From: Eutreptiella sp. 'Long Island Sound 2002'
Taxonomy: Eukaryota; Euglenozoa; Euglenophyceae; Eutreptiales; Eutreptiaceae
Direction: 5' to 3'
Length of the DNA stretch: 64,000 nt
NCBI GenBank assembly: GCA_964036045.1
Contig: OZ038378.1
Location: 60,871,408-60,935,407, forward strand
How positions within the stretch are numbered: position 1 is the stretch's first letter; the number at the start of each line of letters is the position of its first letter. The notes below the pieces were generated by a model, which did not search any database, was not told the DNA's origin, and saw nothing but the letters and a program-made list of their open reading frames with translations. Positions 13,855 to 23,600 of this stretch are shown one piece after another. The translations under genes and the position numbers were made by a program.

Positions 13855-14755
13855 AGATCTTGGGGCCTGCCACAAACCCAGCGCTGTCCCAACCGTAATC
13901 ACCAGAATACTCACCGATCAAATAGTCAGAGACATAGCTGTCCGCAGTATGGGGCCCAACCACTTCTTGCGATCAGGACCATACCAGCTAGACAAATCCA
14001 CCTTGGGGGCGGCCTCCTTCTTCTTCCCTGCAGCTGCGAACATGGCAACCGATGACGTGTACTGAATGGCAATCTCAAGGATCAACATGTTCTACACAAA
14101 TGGATCAGTCATGTGGCAGGGCCAGTTCTCAACAGGGCCCTGGCCGGCGTCGGCAAGGTGCACGTAGTAGCCGAAGATGAAAAAACATTGCCTAACGGCC
14201 GTTCATGATCTCCTTCACGTTCAGCTCGGCAGCCATATCAGAATCGTCGCCCAAACCCAGAGGGTCAAATCACTTGCCATCAGGGTACACCAAATCAAGG
14301 TCACGTCCACCGAATGGACCACCGTTCACACGGTAACCCGCGATGGCACCCATCGGAACAACCTGGTAGGCCAACACGGCATGGATGAACTGGGCGCGCA
14401 CCAACACGGGGGCACCCATGTAGTTCAAGCCATGAGACTCGAAGATCATGGCACCAGCCTTGAACCACACACCTTTGCTGGCACCATTGTTGCTGGCCGT
14501 GTGCGTCTGCAGGAGCTCAGGGGTCAGGCACTAGAGAGTACCCAACATAGCCCGGCGATCTTGCAGCACCTCAGCCTCGCTGAGGCGCTTGAAGGTTTTG
14601 GGGTCTGCTGCATGCCCAGCGCTGTCCCAACCGTAGTCACCAGGGTACTCACCGGTCAAGTAGTAAGGGACGTAGCTGCCCGCAATGTTAGGGCCCACTT
14701 CTTGCGGTCAGGGCCATACCAGGCCGACACATCCACCTTGGGGGCGGTAGTCTTC
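13855..14755 (-). pseudogene. Last LHCII unit plus trailing N-terminal fragment
   Basis: The unit starts with [14 protein letters not shown] and the same 4-nt deletion as its neighbour 1.47 kb upstream. It has TAG replacing Trp near 14,533, TGA near 14,272, a diverged third helix, the linker near 14,020 and a further N-terminal fragment ([12 protein letters not shown]...DYGWDSAG) that fades out near 13,855. The array therefore ends within a unit, not at a stop codon. Confidence 0.7.
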
Positions 14756-15490
14756 TTCTTCCCAGCAGCTGCGAACATGGCAAAAGATGGCGTGCACTCG
14801 GCGGCAATCTCAAGGGTCAACCTGTTCGCCGCAAATGGCTCAGCAATGTGGGAGGCCCAGTTCTCAACAGGGCCCTTGCCGGTGACCGCAGCCTGCACGA
14901 AGCAGCCGAACATGGAGAGCATCGCCAAACGGCCGTTCCTGATCTCCTTCACTTTCAACCCGGCAGCCACATCAGGGTCGTCGGCCAAACCCAGAGGGGC
15001 AAATCACTTGCCATCAGGGTACACCAAATCAAGGTCACGGCCACCGAATGGACCACCATTCTCACGCTAAGCGTGGATGGCACCCATCAGAACAACCCGG
15101 CAGGCCAACACGGCATGGATGAACTGGGCGCGCACCAACATGGCGGCACCCATGTAGTTCAAGCCATCAGACTCGAAGATCGTGGCACCAGCATTGAACC
15201 ACACACCTTTGCCGGCTCCATTGTCGATGGCAGTGTACTGCTGCAGCAGCCCAGGGGTCAGGCACCAGAGAGTACCCAACAGAGCCCAGCGATCGTGCAG
15301 CACCTCAGCCTCGCGGAGGCGCTCGAAGGTTTTGGGGTCCGGTGCATGCCCAGCGCTCACCCAACCGTAGTCACCAGGGTGCTCACCGGTCAAGTAGTCA
15401 GGGACGGAGCTGTCCGCAGCGCCAGCGCCCAACCACTTCTTGCGGTCAGGGCCATACCAGGCCGACAAATCCACCTTCGGGGCGGCAGCC
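14755..15490 (-). pseudogene. LHCII unit with variant N-terminus
   Basis: Reads [37 protein letters not shown], the first helix, second helix and VVLMGAIHA, then a stop near 15,067; a TGA at the KxFDP position near 15,003; then [26 protein letters not shown] and the linker. The GAGAAD variant is shared with the first inverted unit (GAGTAD), which hints at their common origin. Confidence 0.75.
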
Positions 15491-16225
15491 TTCTTCTTCC
15501 CTGCAGGTACGAACATGGCAACAGATGGGGTGTACTGGGTGGCAATCTCAAGGGTCAACCCGTTCTACGCAAATGGATCAGCCATGTGGGACGCCCAGTT
15601 CCCAACAGGGCCCTAGCCGGTGACGGCAGCCTGCACGTAGTAGCCGAACATCGAGAGCATCGCCAAACGGCCGTTCCTGATGTCCTTCGCCTTTAGCTCG
15701 GCAGCCACATCAGGGTCGTCGGCCAAACCCAGAGGGTCAAATCACTTGCCATCAGGGTACACCAGATGAAGGTCACGTCCACCGAATGGGCCACCGTTCA
15801 CACAGTAAGCCTCGATGGCACCCATCAGGACAACCTGGCAGGCCAACACGGCACGGATGAACTAGGCCCGCACCAACACGGGGGCACCCATGTAGTTCAA
15901 GCCATCTGACTCGAAGATCGTGGTACCAGCATTGAACCACACACCTTTGCCGGCACCATTGTTGATGGCCGTGTACGTCTGCAGCAGCTCAGGGGTCAGG
16001 CACCAGAGAGTACCCAACATAGCCCAGCGATCTTGCAGCACCTCAGCCTCGCTGAGGCGCTTGAAGGTTTTGGGGTCTGCTGCATGCCCAGCGCTGTCCC
16101 AACCGTAGTCACCAGGGTACTCACCGGTCAAGTAGTAAGGGACGTAGCTGCCCGCAATGTTAGGGCCCACTTCTTGCGGTCAAGGCCATACCAGGCCGAC
16201 AAATCCACCTTCGGGGCGGCAGCCT
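15490..16225 (-). pseudogene. LHCII unit with 4-nt deletion after KKW
   Basis: Follows the linker with [14 protein letters not shown], then loses four bases (frameshift) before the GPNIAG segment, which resumes near 16,170. It continues through the first and second helices, a TAG replacing Gln near 15,865, a TGA near 15,740, the third helix, a TAG replacing Lys in VTGKGP near 15,616, and a TAG before NGLTLEIA. The same 4-nt deletion occurs in the unit at 14,020-14,755. Confidence 0.75.
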
Positions 16226-16468
16226 TCTTCTTCCCAGCAGCTGCGAACATGGCAACAGATGGCGTGCACTCGGCGGCAATCTCAAGGGTCAACCTGTTCG
16301 CCGCAAATGGCTCAGCAATGTGGGAGGCCCAGTTCTCAACAGGGCCCTTGCCGGTGACCGCAGCCTGCACGAAGTAGCCCAACATGGAGAGCATCGCCAA
16401 ACGGCCGTTCTTGATTTCCTTCACTTTCAACCCGGCAGCCACATCAGGGTCGTCGGCCAAACCCAGAC
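16225..16468 (-). pseudogene. LHCII C-terminal fragment at the inversion edge
   Basis: Reads [26 protein letters not shown], the third helix, then [34 protein letters not shown] and the Lys-rich linker into the next unit with no stop. It is the minus-strand continuation beyond the inverted block. Confidence 0.75.
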
Positions 16469-17075
16469 CTGTTGAGAACTAGGCCTCCCACATGGCTGAT
16501 CCATTTGCGTAGAACGGGTTGACCCTTGAGATTGCCACCCAGTACACGCCATCTGTTGCCATTTTCGCAGCTGCGGGGAAGAAGAAGGAGGCCGCCCCCA
16601 AGGTGGATTTGTCGGGCTGGTCCGGCCCTGACCGCAAGAAGTGGTTGGGCGCTGGCACTGCGGACAGCTACGTCCCTGACGACCGGTGAGCAACCTGGTG
16701 ACTACGGTTGGGACAGTGCTGGGCATGCAGCAGACCCCAAAACCTTCGAGCGCCTCCGTGAGGCTGAGGTGCTGCACGATCGCTGGGCTCTGTTGGGTAC
16801 CCTCTGGTGCCTGACCCCTGAGCTGCTGCAGCAGTACACTGCCATCGACACAGGAGCCGGCAAAGGTGTGTGGTTCAATGCTGGTGCCACGATCTTCGAG
16901 TCTGATGGCTTGAACTACATGGGTGCCCCCGTGTTGGTGCGCGCCCAGTTCATCCATGCCGTGTTGGCCTACCGGGTTGTTCTGATGGGTGCCATCCAGG
17001 CTCACCGTGTGAATGGTGGTCCATTCGGTGGACGTGACCTTGATTTGGTGTACCCTGATGGCAAGTGATTTGACC
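16468..17075 (+). pseudogene. Inverted LHCII block, first unit
   Basis: Plus-strand homology starts abruptly at PVEN (with TAG replacing Trp), then ASHMADPFA, a TAG, NGLTLEIA, linker and a new N-terminus; it has a frameshift after YVPD near 16,680. It is otherwise open from [13 protein letters not shown] to YPDGK, then TGA near 17,067. The transition at 16,468 from minus-strand DDPD to plus-strand PVEN is the other inversion breakpoint. Confidence 0.7.
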
Positions 17076-17470
17076 CGGTACCTGACTGCAAAGCTGCTGC
17101 AGAAGTACACTGCCATCGACAATGGTGCCGTCAAAGGTGTGTGGTTCAAGGATGGTGCCATGATCTTCGAGTCTGATGGCTTGAACTACATGGGTGCCCC
17201 CGTGTTGGTGCGCGCCCAGTTCATCCATGCCGTGTTGGCCTGCCAGGTTGTCCTGTACGTGCCATCGAGGCTTACTGTGTGAACGGTGGCCCATTCGGTG
17301 GACGTGACCTTGATCTGGTGTACCCTGGTGGCGAGCGACTTGATCCTCTGGGTTTGGCCGACGACCCTGATGTGGCAGCCGAGCTGAACGTGAAGGAGAT
17401 CAGGAACGGCCGTTTGGCGATGCTCTCGATGTTCGGCTACTACGTGCAGGCTGCCGTCACCGGCCAGGGC
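17075..17470 (+). pseudogene. Inverted LHCII block, second unit (C-terminal part)
   Basis: Plus-strand reading gives [21 protein letters not shown], the second-helix region, a frameshift after VVLY, then [23 protein letters not shown], a sense codon (CGA) at the position where most units have [24 protein letters not shown], the third helix [11 protein letters not shown], and a break at VTGQG near 17,468. It joins the previous inverted unit by an internal deletion near 17,075. Confidence 0.7.
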
Positions 17471-17692
17471 CGTACCCAACATAGCCCTGCGGTCCTGCAG
17501 CACCTGAGCCTCGTGGAGGCGCTCGAAGGTTTTGGGGTCTGCTGCATGCCCAGCGCTGTCCCAACCGTAGTCACCAGGGTGCTCACCGGTCAAGTAGTCA
17601 GGGACATAGGTGCCCGCAATGTTAGGGCCCAACCACTTCTTGCAGTCAGGGCCATACCAGTCCCTTAAATCCACCTTGGGGGCGGCAGTCTT
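17470..17692 (-). pseudogene. LHCII unit 3, N-terminal fragment cut by inversion
   Basis: Contains [17 protein letters not shown] to the first helix ([14 protein letters not shown]), where the chlorophyll-ligand His of the EVLH motif is Gln and the following W is R. Homology then stops at about 17,470 and resumes on the plus strand, marking one end of the inverted block. Confidence 0.7.
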
Positions 17693-18430
17693 CTTCTTTA
17701 GCAGTTGCGAACATGGCAACAGATGGCGTGCACTCGGCGGCAATCTCAAGGGTCAACCGGTTCGCCGCAAATGGCCCAGCAATGTGGGAGGCCCAGTTCT
17801 CAACAGGGCCCTTGCCGGTGACCGCAGCCTGCACGTAGTAGCCGAACATCGAGAGTATCGCCAAACAGCCGTTCGTGATCTCCGTCACCTTCAGCTCGGC
17901 AGCCACATCAGGGTCGTCGGCCAAACCCAGAGGGTCAAATCACTTGCCATCAGGGTACAACAGATCAAGATCACGTCCACCGAATGGACCACCATTCACA
18001 CGGTAAGCCTCGATGGCACCCATCAGGACAACCTGGCAGGCCAACACGGCATGGATGAACTGGGCGCGCACCAACACGGGGGCACCCATGTAGTTCAAGC
18101 CATCAGACTCGAAGATCGTGGCACCAGCATTGAACCACACACCTTTGCCGGCTCCATTGTCAATGGCAGTGTACTGCTGCAGCAGCTCAGGGTTCAGGCA
18201 CCAGAGAGTACCCAACAGAGCCCAGCGATCGTGCAGCACCTCAGCCCCGCGGAGGCGTTGGAAGGTTTTGGGGTCCGCCGCATGCCCAGCGCTGTCCCAA
18301 CCGTAGTCACCAGGGTGCTCACCGGTCAAGTACTCAGGGACGTAGCTGTCTGCAGTGTTGGGGCCCAGCCACTTCTTGCGGTCACGGCCATGCCAGCCCG
18401 TCAAATCCACCTTGGGGGCAGCGGCCGTCT
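17692..18430 (-). pseudogene. LHCII unit 2, nearly full length
   Basis: This is the best-preserved unit: from the linker [17 protein letters not shown] through the first helix ([15 protein letters not shown], with the Glu and His expected to bind chlorophyll), second helix, [17 protein letters not shown], an in-frame TGA near 17,938, then [18 protein letters not shown], the third helix and [13 protein letters not shown]. The linker into unit 3 is frameshifted. Apart from the TGA the frame is open for about 240 codons. Confidence 0.8.
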
Positions 18431-18885
18431 TCTTCCAAGCAGCTCCGATCATGGCAACCGACGGAGATGGCGTGTACGGGGTGGCAATCTCAAGGGTCAA
18501 CCTGTTCACCGCAAATGGATCAGCCATGCGGGAGGCCCACTTCTCAACAGGGCCCGGGCCGGCGACCGCAGCCTGCACGAAGCAGCCGAAAATGGAGAGC
18601 ATCACCAAACAGCCGCTCCTGATCTCCCCCACCTTGAACCCGCCAGCCACATCAGGGTCGTCGGCCAAAACCAGAGGGTCAAATTACTTGCCACCTGGGT
18701 ACACCAGATCAAGGCCAAATCCACCAAATGGACCGTTCACACGTTAAGCCTCGATGGCACCCATCAGGACGACCTGGCAGGCTAACATGGCAAGGATGGA
18801 CTGGGCGCGCACCAACACGGGGGCACCCCTGTGGTTCAAGCCATCTGACTTGAAGATCATGGCACCTACCTTGAACCACACGCGC
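18430..18885 (-). pseudogene. LHCII unit 1, 5'-truncated
   Basis: This most upstream unit starts abruptly at [10 protein letters not shown], i.e. ahead of the second helix, so the N-terminal third is missing. It has a stop where other units have EAYRVNGG (after MGAIEA), then a TAA at the KxFDP position where the other minus-strand units have TGA. It continues through a diverged third helix ([11 protein letters not shown]) to the linker. It is the most diverged copy. The sequence upstream is the unrelated GC-rich dispersed repeat. Confidence 0.75.
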
Positions 18886-18889
18886 AAAG

Positions 18890-19460
18890 GGCAGCATTTA
18901 GTAAGAGACGCAGGGCGCGCAAGTTGCAGAACGCTTTGCGTGACAATTCTCTGCTCCTTCCTCACTCCCTCTCGCCGGTCCTGCCTGCCCTCTCTACCTT
19001 GCGTCCCACGCTCGCTGTCGGCCCCTCCTGCCCTTGCCTGCCTATTCTTCCCCTCCTGGCTTCTCACCCGCTTTCCCGTGCCGTGTGTGGTGCCCTTGCC
19101 CCTCCCGTTTGTTCGGGCACGATGCAAGCACTTTGCGAGGCATCCCTTTTCCCACTGGTCTCTTCCCCTCCTTGCTCCTTCCCGTAGGGCCCCTCCGGCG
19201 CGCTGGACCGTTCCTCCCTCTCGGCTGCCCTACCCTCGCCTGCTCTGTCTGTGCGCACACCGCACAATGCACTACAATTTGCAAGCACTTTGCACAACAC
19301 GCACCTTGTTCACCCACTCCACCTTTGGCCGGCCGTGTTGCATGCTGAGCTGCTTCGCTTGAGCAGCTCGCTGTGGCCGCCCGCCGCTACCTTAGCCCCC
19401 ATGCGAGTCTCAGGTAAGCGTTACATGGCGCACAAGATGCACTACACTGTGCGCAGCAAC
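18890..19460 (+). repeat. GC-rich dispersed repeat R, copy 1
   Basis: Shares ordered words with copy 2 at 21,170-21,603: a GCACGATGCAAGCACTTTGC-like box, CTCGCCTGCTC, a second GCACAATGCA...TTTGCA box, CACGCACCT and GCCGCCCGCCGCTACC. Copies 1 and 2 are in the same orientation and bracket a retroelement remnant on the other strand. It could be a diverged LTR-like or UTR repeat. Confidence 0.55.
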
Positions 19461-19463
19461 CCA

Positions 19464-21095
19464 TTACCCATTACCTGCTACCCCGCGTTCCCTATTTCTT
19501 CTCCCTCTCCCTCGGGCTGTTCTCGCTTCTCTACCCACCACAACTGGGAGGGCGCACAATAGTTGCTGGAAGACGGGCAGCATTTCACGGGGCCAGCCCA
19601 CGATGTTCCTGACGATAGGATAGCTTGCAAACACCTGAAGCCACGGTTCGCCACGACCATCGGGGTCGCGCACCATGGTACCATAGATGGTGGCCCAGGA
19701 CTGTGCGGACACTGTACCGGACCCCTACCGGAATGCCGGAAAGTCTTGGGCTACCTGGGATTGGATCCATTGGCTAAAGACTTGCGCCGCCGCTGCCATC
19801 CACTGGGGAAACGTGGACATGGCCTCAACGTGTGTGATGTACGACTTGGACACCAAAAACGCATGCAGCAGCGGCGTCTGAAAGGCCGCCTGTGGGCTGC
19901 TTGGGAGGCCATCGAAAGGGTTCCATGGTGGCAACCTAACCCTTCCAGCTGGCGGACAAAACGGGGTTTCACCTCGCAGGAATGCATACGCGGCCTATCT
20001 CCGATCGCGCAACGGCAGTTGCATTATCTTGCTGAGCCCATGATTCCTCCGGGCGTAACCATCTTCCCCAATATGGGTCATGTCCTCCAGGAACAGCTTG
20101 GCCTTCGCAGGGCCCCGGGACGACGCAGCCCTCACCGCCGCGAAGAGCCGCTGGAGTTCTCTCGGGGCTACACGCGTCATCAGGGACTCCGTCCATCTGC
20201 ATCCGTGCTCTTTCTAGGACATGAACTCCATGGCTTTGTCCGCGAGTGGGAAATCCGCAGTGAACTCCTCAACCTTCGCACACAGGAGTCGCGCCACGGC
20301 TTCGTCCCTTTCACACAATATGCGCAGGTGGCCCATGTCCTCTTCGGAACCTCCAGAGAAGATGCAGGCAAGCGCCGGAATCACCGTACGGGTGACTTTT
20401 TGCCACCACCATCGCCTGACTTGCATGGTCAGGAGGCGGGCGTCCCGTCCCCGCACCAGGACTCTGTGTGTAGGGCCATCATGCACCGCCTCACAAGCAC
20501 CTGACAACGGCGTGTGGGCCCTGGTGGGCGCCGCCAATGAGTTCCACACCACCTACCTGATTTGCTGGAGGGCCTGCATGGAGGGCACATGTGAATCTAG
20601 CACCTTATCTTCATTAGGCACCAGGTGGGTTGGATGTTCCTTTGGCAACAGGAGGTGCACAAGCGGGGCCTTCGCGTGGGCCGCAGCGAAGTCCGGTTCC
20701 ACCACCGGGACTGCTGCCAAGTGCGAGCTCTGCCGTACCACCTAGTGGTGGGGCCCTCCAACTCTCCGTGGCAGTCGGCGCAACCCCTCCACGATCCAGT
20801 TCAACGCGTGCTGGTTGACTAGATGGGGGGTTGGTCCTTTGCTGCCGCGGTACACGGCCTCCTGAGCCTTGCGTAGGTGCGTCCCTATGATGGATGCATC
20901 CACAACATGAACCGTGTGGCTGGACAGAGGGGTCTTGAGCAGGTATGCGGCCGCCCCAATGATCTCCGCCTCGGTAACCATGCCGCGGATGGCACCTATC
21001 CACGTGGGGCTGCCATGGCTCGCCACTGCCACGTTGGTGACCCCATCTTCTTGGGGAGAGGCAACAGACGACGTGACCTTCACGGACATTGGCAC
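19464..21095 (-). pseudogene. Retroelement remnant with RNase H and knuckle-like domain
   Basis: On the minus strand a chain of open segments reads in order: an RNase H-like domain (GMVTEAEIIGA, SHTVHVVDASIIGTHLRKA, then VRQSSHLAAVPVVEPDFAAAHA, resembling the E, D and final H..D..A motifs), a degenerate zinc knuckle (CIFSGGSEEDMGHLRILC, where the second Cys is Ser), and a Trp/Gln-rich C-terminal region down to 19,464. Segments are separated by stops (TAG near 20,741, stops near 20,552 and 20,213) and frame changes. No RT is seen. The domain order resembles the end of a LINE ORF2, but the flanking direct repeats would also fit an LTR-type element. Confidence 0.55.
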
Positions 21096-21169
21096 CCAGC
21101 AATACCTTTGGGGTTCCAGTCATGCCAAGTCCGAATGTGGGCTCATCACGACTCTCGCTGGCGACCCCA

Positions 21170-21602
21170 CACCCTCGTGTACTGTCTTTGTTTCCTCTCC
21201 TGCTCCCTCTCCTTGTACGCGCACGGTGCAGAGCATTGTGCGTGGCATCCCCACTCCCTCTCTGTTCCCCCCTTCATCGTTTGTGCCCTTTGGGCCCCAC
21301 GGTTCTCCCTGCTCTCGCCTGCTCCTATGTTGCGGTACCCTCCCCCTGTACAGGGCACGATGCAGGCAAGTTGCATGCACGTTACACATCACGCACCTGG
21401 GTCCATTGGCAGCTTCACCTTTAACGTCGAGCTGTGCTAGCACCTCACCACGCTGCAGCCGCCCGCCGCTGCCACGGCCCTCGCAGGAGCTACTGCTGCG
21501 GGTAGCCGTTCCATATGCCGCGGGGTTTCACTGTACCCTCCGAAGCGCATGGTCGCCGGGGGGGATCCATCACAAAAACCTGCAAGAAATCGAAAAAAAT
21601 TA

Positions 21603-21603
<1 letters not shown>
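21170..21603 (+). repeat. Dispersed repeat R, copy 2; left arm of a fold-back
   Basis: Homologous to copy 1 in direct orientation and to copy 3 in inverse orientation. Its last ~70 bases (from GGTTTCACTGTACCC to AAAAAATTAGAC) are almost perfectly complementary to the start of copy 3 across the AT tract. Confidence 0.65.

Positions 21604-21648
<45 letters not shown>
21604..21648. repeat. (AT)n centre of a large inverted repeat
   Basis: An AT dinucleotide run flanked immediately by complementary TTAGAC and GTCTAA, so that the whole 21.2-22.3 kb region could fold into a long cruciform or hairpin. Confidence 0.85.
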
Positions 21649-21650
<2 letters not shown>

Positions 21651-22330
21651 TAATTTTTTCGGATTTGTGATGGATCCCCCCCGGCGACCAGGCGCTGCGA
21701 GGGGTACAGTGAAACCCTGGCCGGGGGGCGGCCGGGGCCTGCTAGGGCCGCGCCCCCCGCGGCATATGCAACAGCCACCCGCGGCGGCGGCTCCTGCGGG
21801 GGCTGTGGCAGCGGCGGGCAGCCGCAGCGTGCTGTCGCTCTGGCGGCACCACATGCAGTCTGACGCCAAGGGTAAAGGCCAGGTGCGTGCCTGCAACGTG
21901 CGTGCAAATTGCCCGCACAGTGTCCTGCATAGTGTCAGGAGGGGCAAAGGGCAGGGGAGGGAGGGGGAGGTAGGGCAGGCGAGGAGCAAGAGGGGGCTAG
22001 GGGACGAGAGGGGCCCACGGGGCACAAGTGGAGAGGGGGAGCGAAGAGAGAGAACGGGGAACACGGGAAAACGAGCAAAGGGGGCGAGGGTAGGGGAGCC
22101 AGGGGCCGGAGAGGACCAGGGCACCATAGGGACCCACGGAGCAGGTGCAGAGAGGGGGAGGGAGGAGAGGGAACGGGGATGCCACGCACATTGCTCTGCA
22201 CCGTGCGCGTACAGAGGGAGGGAGCAGGAGGAGGGACAAAGCCTGAACACAGGGGGGGCGTGTGGACAACCCGAGGAGAGGTGAAGGGTGCAAGTGCCAC
22301 GCAAATTTCTTTGCACCATGCGCGCTTGAG
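21649..22330 (-). repeat. Dispersed repeat R, copy 3 (inverted); right arm of the fold-back
   Basis: Reverse complement shares with copy 2 the blocks GGTTTCACTGTACCC, GCCGCCCGCCGCTGCC-like, CACGCACCT and GCACGGTGCAGAGCA, but contains extra purine/pyrimidine-rich sequence, so the arms are unequal. The DUR3-like frame starts shortly after it. Confidence 0.65.
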
Positions 22331-22457
22331 AGGGTAGGCAGGACGAACGAAGGACAGAGGGCCAACAAAGGGCGACGGGTACGGGGCAGGCAGGGTAGGA
22401 GAGAGCAGGGAGAGGAAGGGAGTGAGGGAGGGAGCAAGAACGGTAGGAGAGTGCGCA

Positions 22458-23600
22458 TAGTGCTTTTCGCTGTTTTTATTCTGTTGTCGCTGGCAGTGGC
22501 CCTGCAGGCCCCTACTCCAGCCTGTCCTGACGACCCATACATCAGGAAGCCAGTCACAAATGTGACCAAGTATTGTGGCCAGGCAAGCTTTTTCGGGGGT
22601 CTGCCTGCCCTGCCAGAGGCCGCGGGGTACATTGTGGTGTTGGGGTTTGGCGTGTTCTCCTCATTGTTTACAACACTTCTTATCTATCTGGACAAGTGGT
22701 TTGTTGGGACGGCATACACCTCCGAGTAATTTAACACCGCTGGGCGCAGCGTTGGCACGGGTCTTACTGCCTCCGTGCTGGTCAGTCAATGGACTTGGGC
22801 CGCCACGCTGCTCCAGAGGTCCAACGTTGCGTATCTATATGGACTGCCAGGGCCTTAATGGTATGCTGCAGGAGCCACCATTAAGTTTTTTTTTTGTTCG
22901 GAATCCTCTCCATTGAACTCAAGCGGAAAGCCCCAACTGCACACACCATGTGTGAGGTGATCCTTTACACATGGGGTAGAACTGCACACAAGGTATTTCT
23001 AGGGTTTGCCTTGGTTACGAACGTGATTGTCACGGCCATACTGCTGCTGGGAGGAGCTGCCGTCGTTACCTCACGGACTGGAATGAACATCAATGCGGCC
23101 TCATTCTTGATTCCAGTTGGGGTGATCTTATACACTCTGAGTGGTGGTCTGAAGGCCACATTTCTTGCCAGCTATGTCCACACTGCCATAATCTTTGCAA
23201 TGCTTGTGTTGTTCCTTGTCTGACCGACAAGGAGTTGGGCTCAGCAACACGTGTATACGAGGGGTTGCAAACCGTCAGCACAGTGTTCCCAGTTGCCAAC
23301 AACAAGGACGGCTCATACCTCGCAATGATGTCTCAAGGAGGAACCATCTTTGGGATCATTAATATTGTTGGCAATTTTGGGACAGTCTTCTGTGACCAAA
23401 GCTATTGGCAGAGTGCCATTGCTACACAACCAAGGTCTGCTCATAAGGGTATTATCCTCGGTGGTTTGGTATGGTTTACAAATCCAATGTGCCTGGCAAC
23501 AGCGCTGGGCCTTGCTTCGCTTTCCCTGGATTTACCAGTTACACCTGCAGAAGGTGGTCAAGGCCTGGTGCCACCTGCCACTGCCCTGCATTTGTAGCCA
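22458..23600 (+). pseudogene. Urea-proton symporter DUR3 pseudogene, N-terminal half
   Basis: The translation follows plant and algal DUR3 (sodium:solute symporter family, high-affinity urea uptake at the plasma membrane). It reads [71 protein letters not shown], then hydrophobic segments with [48 protein letters not shown] and GLVPPATA. A hydrophobic leader lies at about 22,458-22,500. The frame is broken by TAA near 22,727 at the Trp position after TSE, TAA near 22,857, a frameshift in the T run near 22,885, and a frameshift with TGA near 23,221. Homology ends at about 23,590, so the C-terminal half of a ~700-residue protein is missing. No introns are evident in the retained part. It is almost surely non-functional. 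Confidence 0.85.

Larger units (their letters stand above)
13855..18885 (-). pseudogene. Decayed tandem LHCII (Lhcb-type) polyprotein array
   Basis: On the minus strand this region reads repeatedly through a chlorophyll a/b-binding LHCII protein: [27 protein letters not shown], first helix [36 protein letters not shown], second-helix region, [25 protein letters not shown], third helix [11 protein letters not shown], and [15 protein letters not shown]. The C-terminal end (EIATQYTPSVAMF) runs straight through [15 protein letters not shown] into the next N-terminus with no stop, start codon or transit peptide. Linker positions near 18,430, 17,692, 16,225, 15,490, 14,755 and 14,020 give a period of about 735-738 bp (about 245 codons). 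That is the organisation of a polyprotein such as those known for LHCs of euglenids and dinoflagellates. All units carry stops or frameshifts, and an internal block is inverted. Forward-strand frames here are shadows. Confidence 0.85.

Noticed and set aside
14177-18785. Long plus-strand frames across the LHCII array (up to 391 codons)
   Set aside because: They are antisense readings of the LHCII units, open only because the array repeats the same composition; the minus strand carries the recognisable protein.
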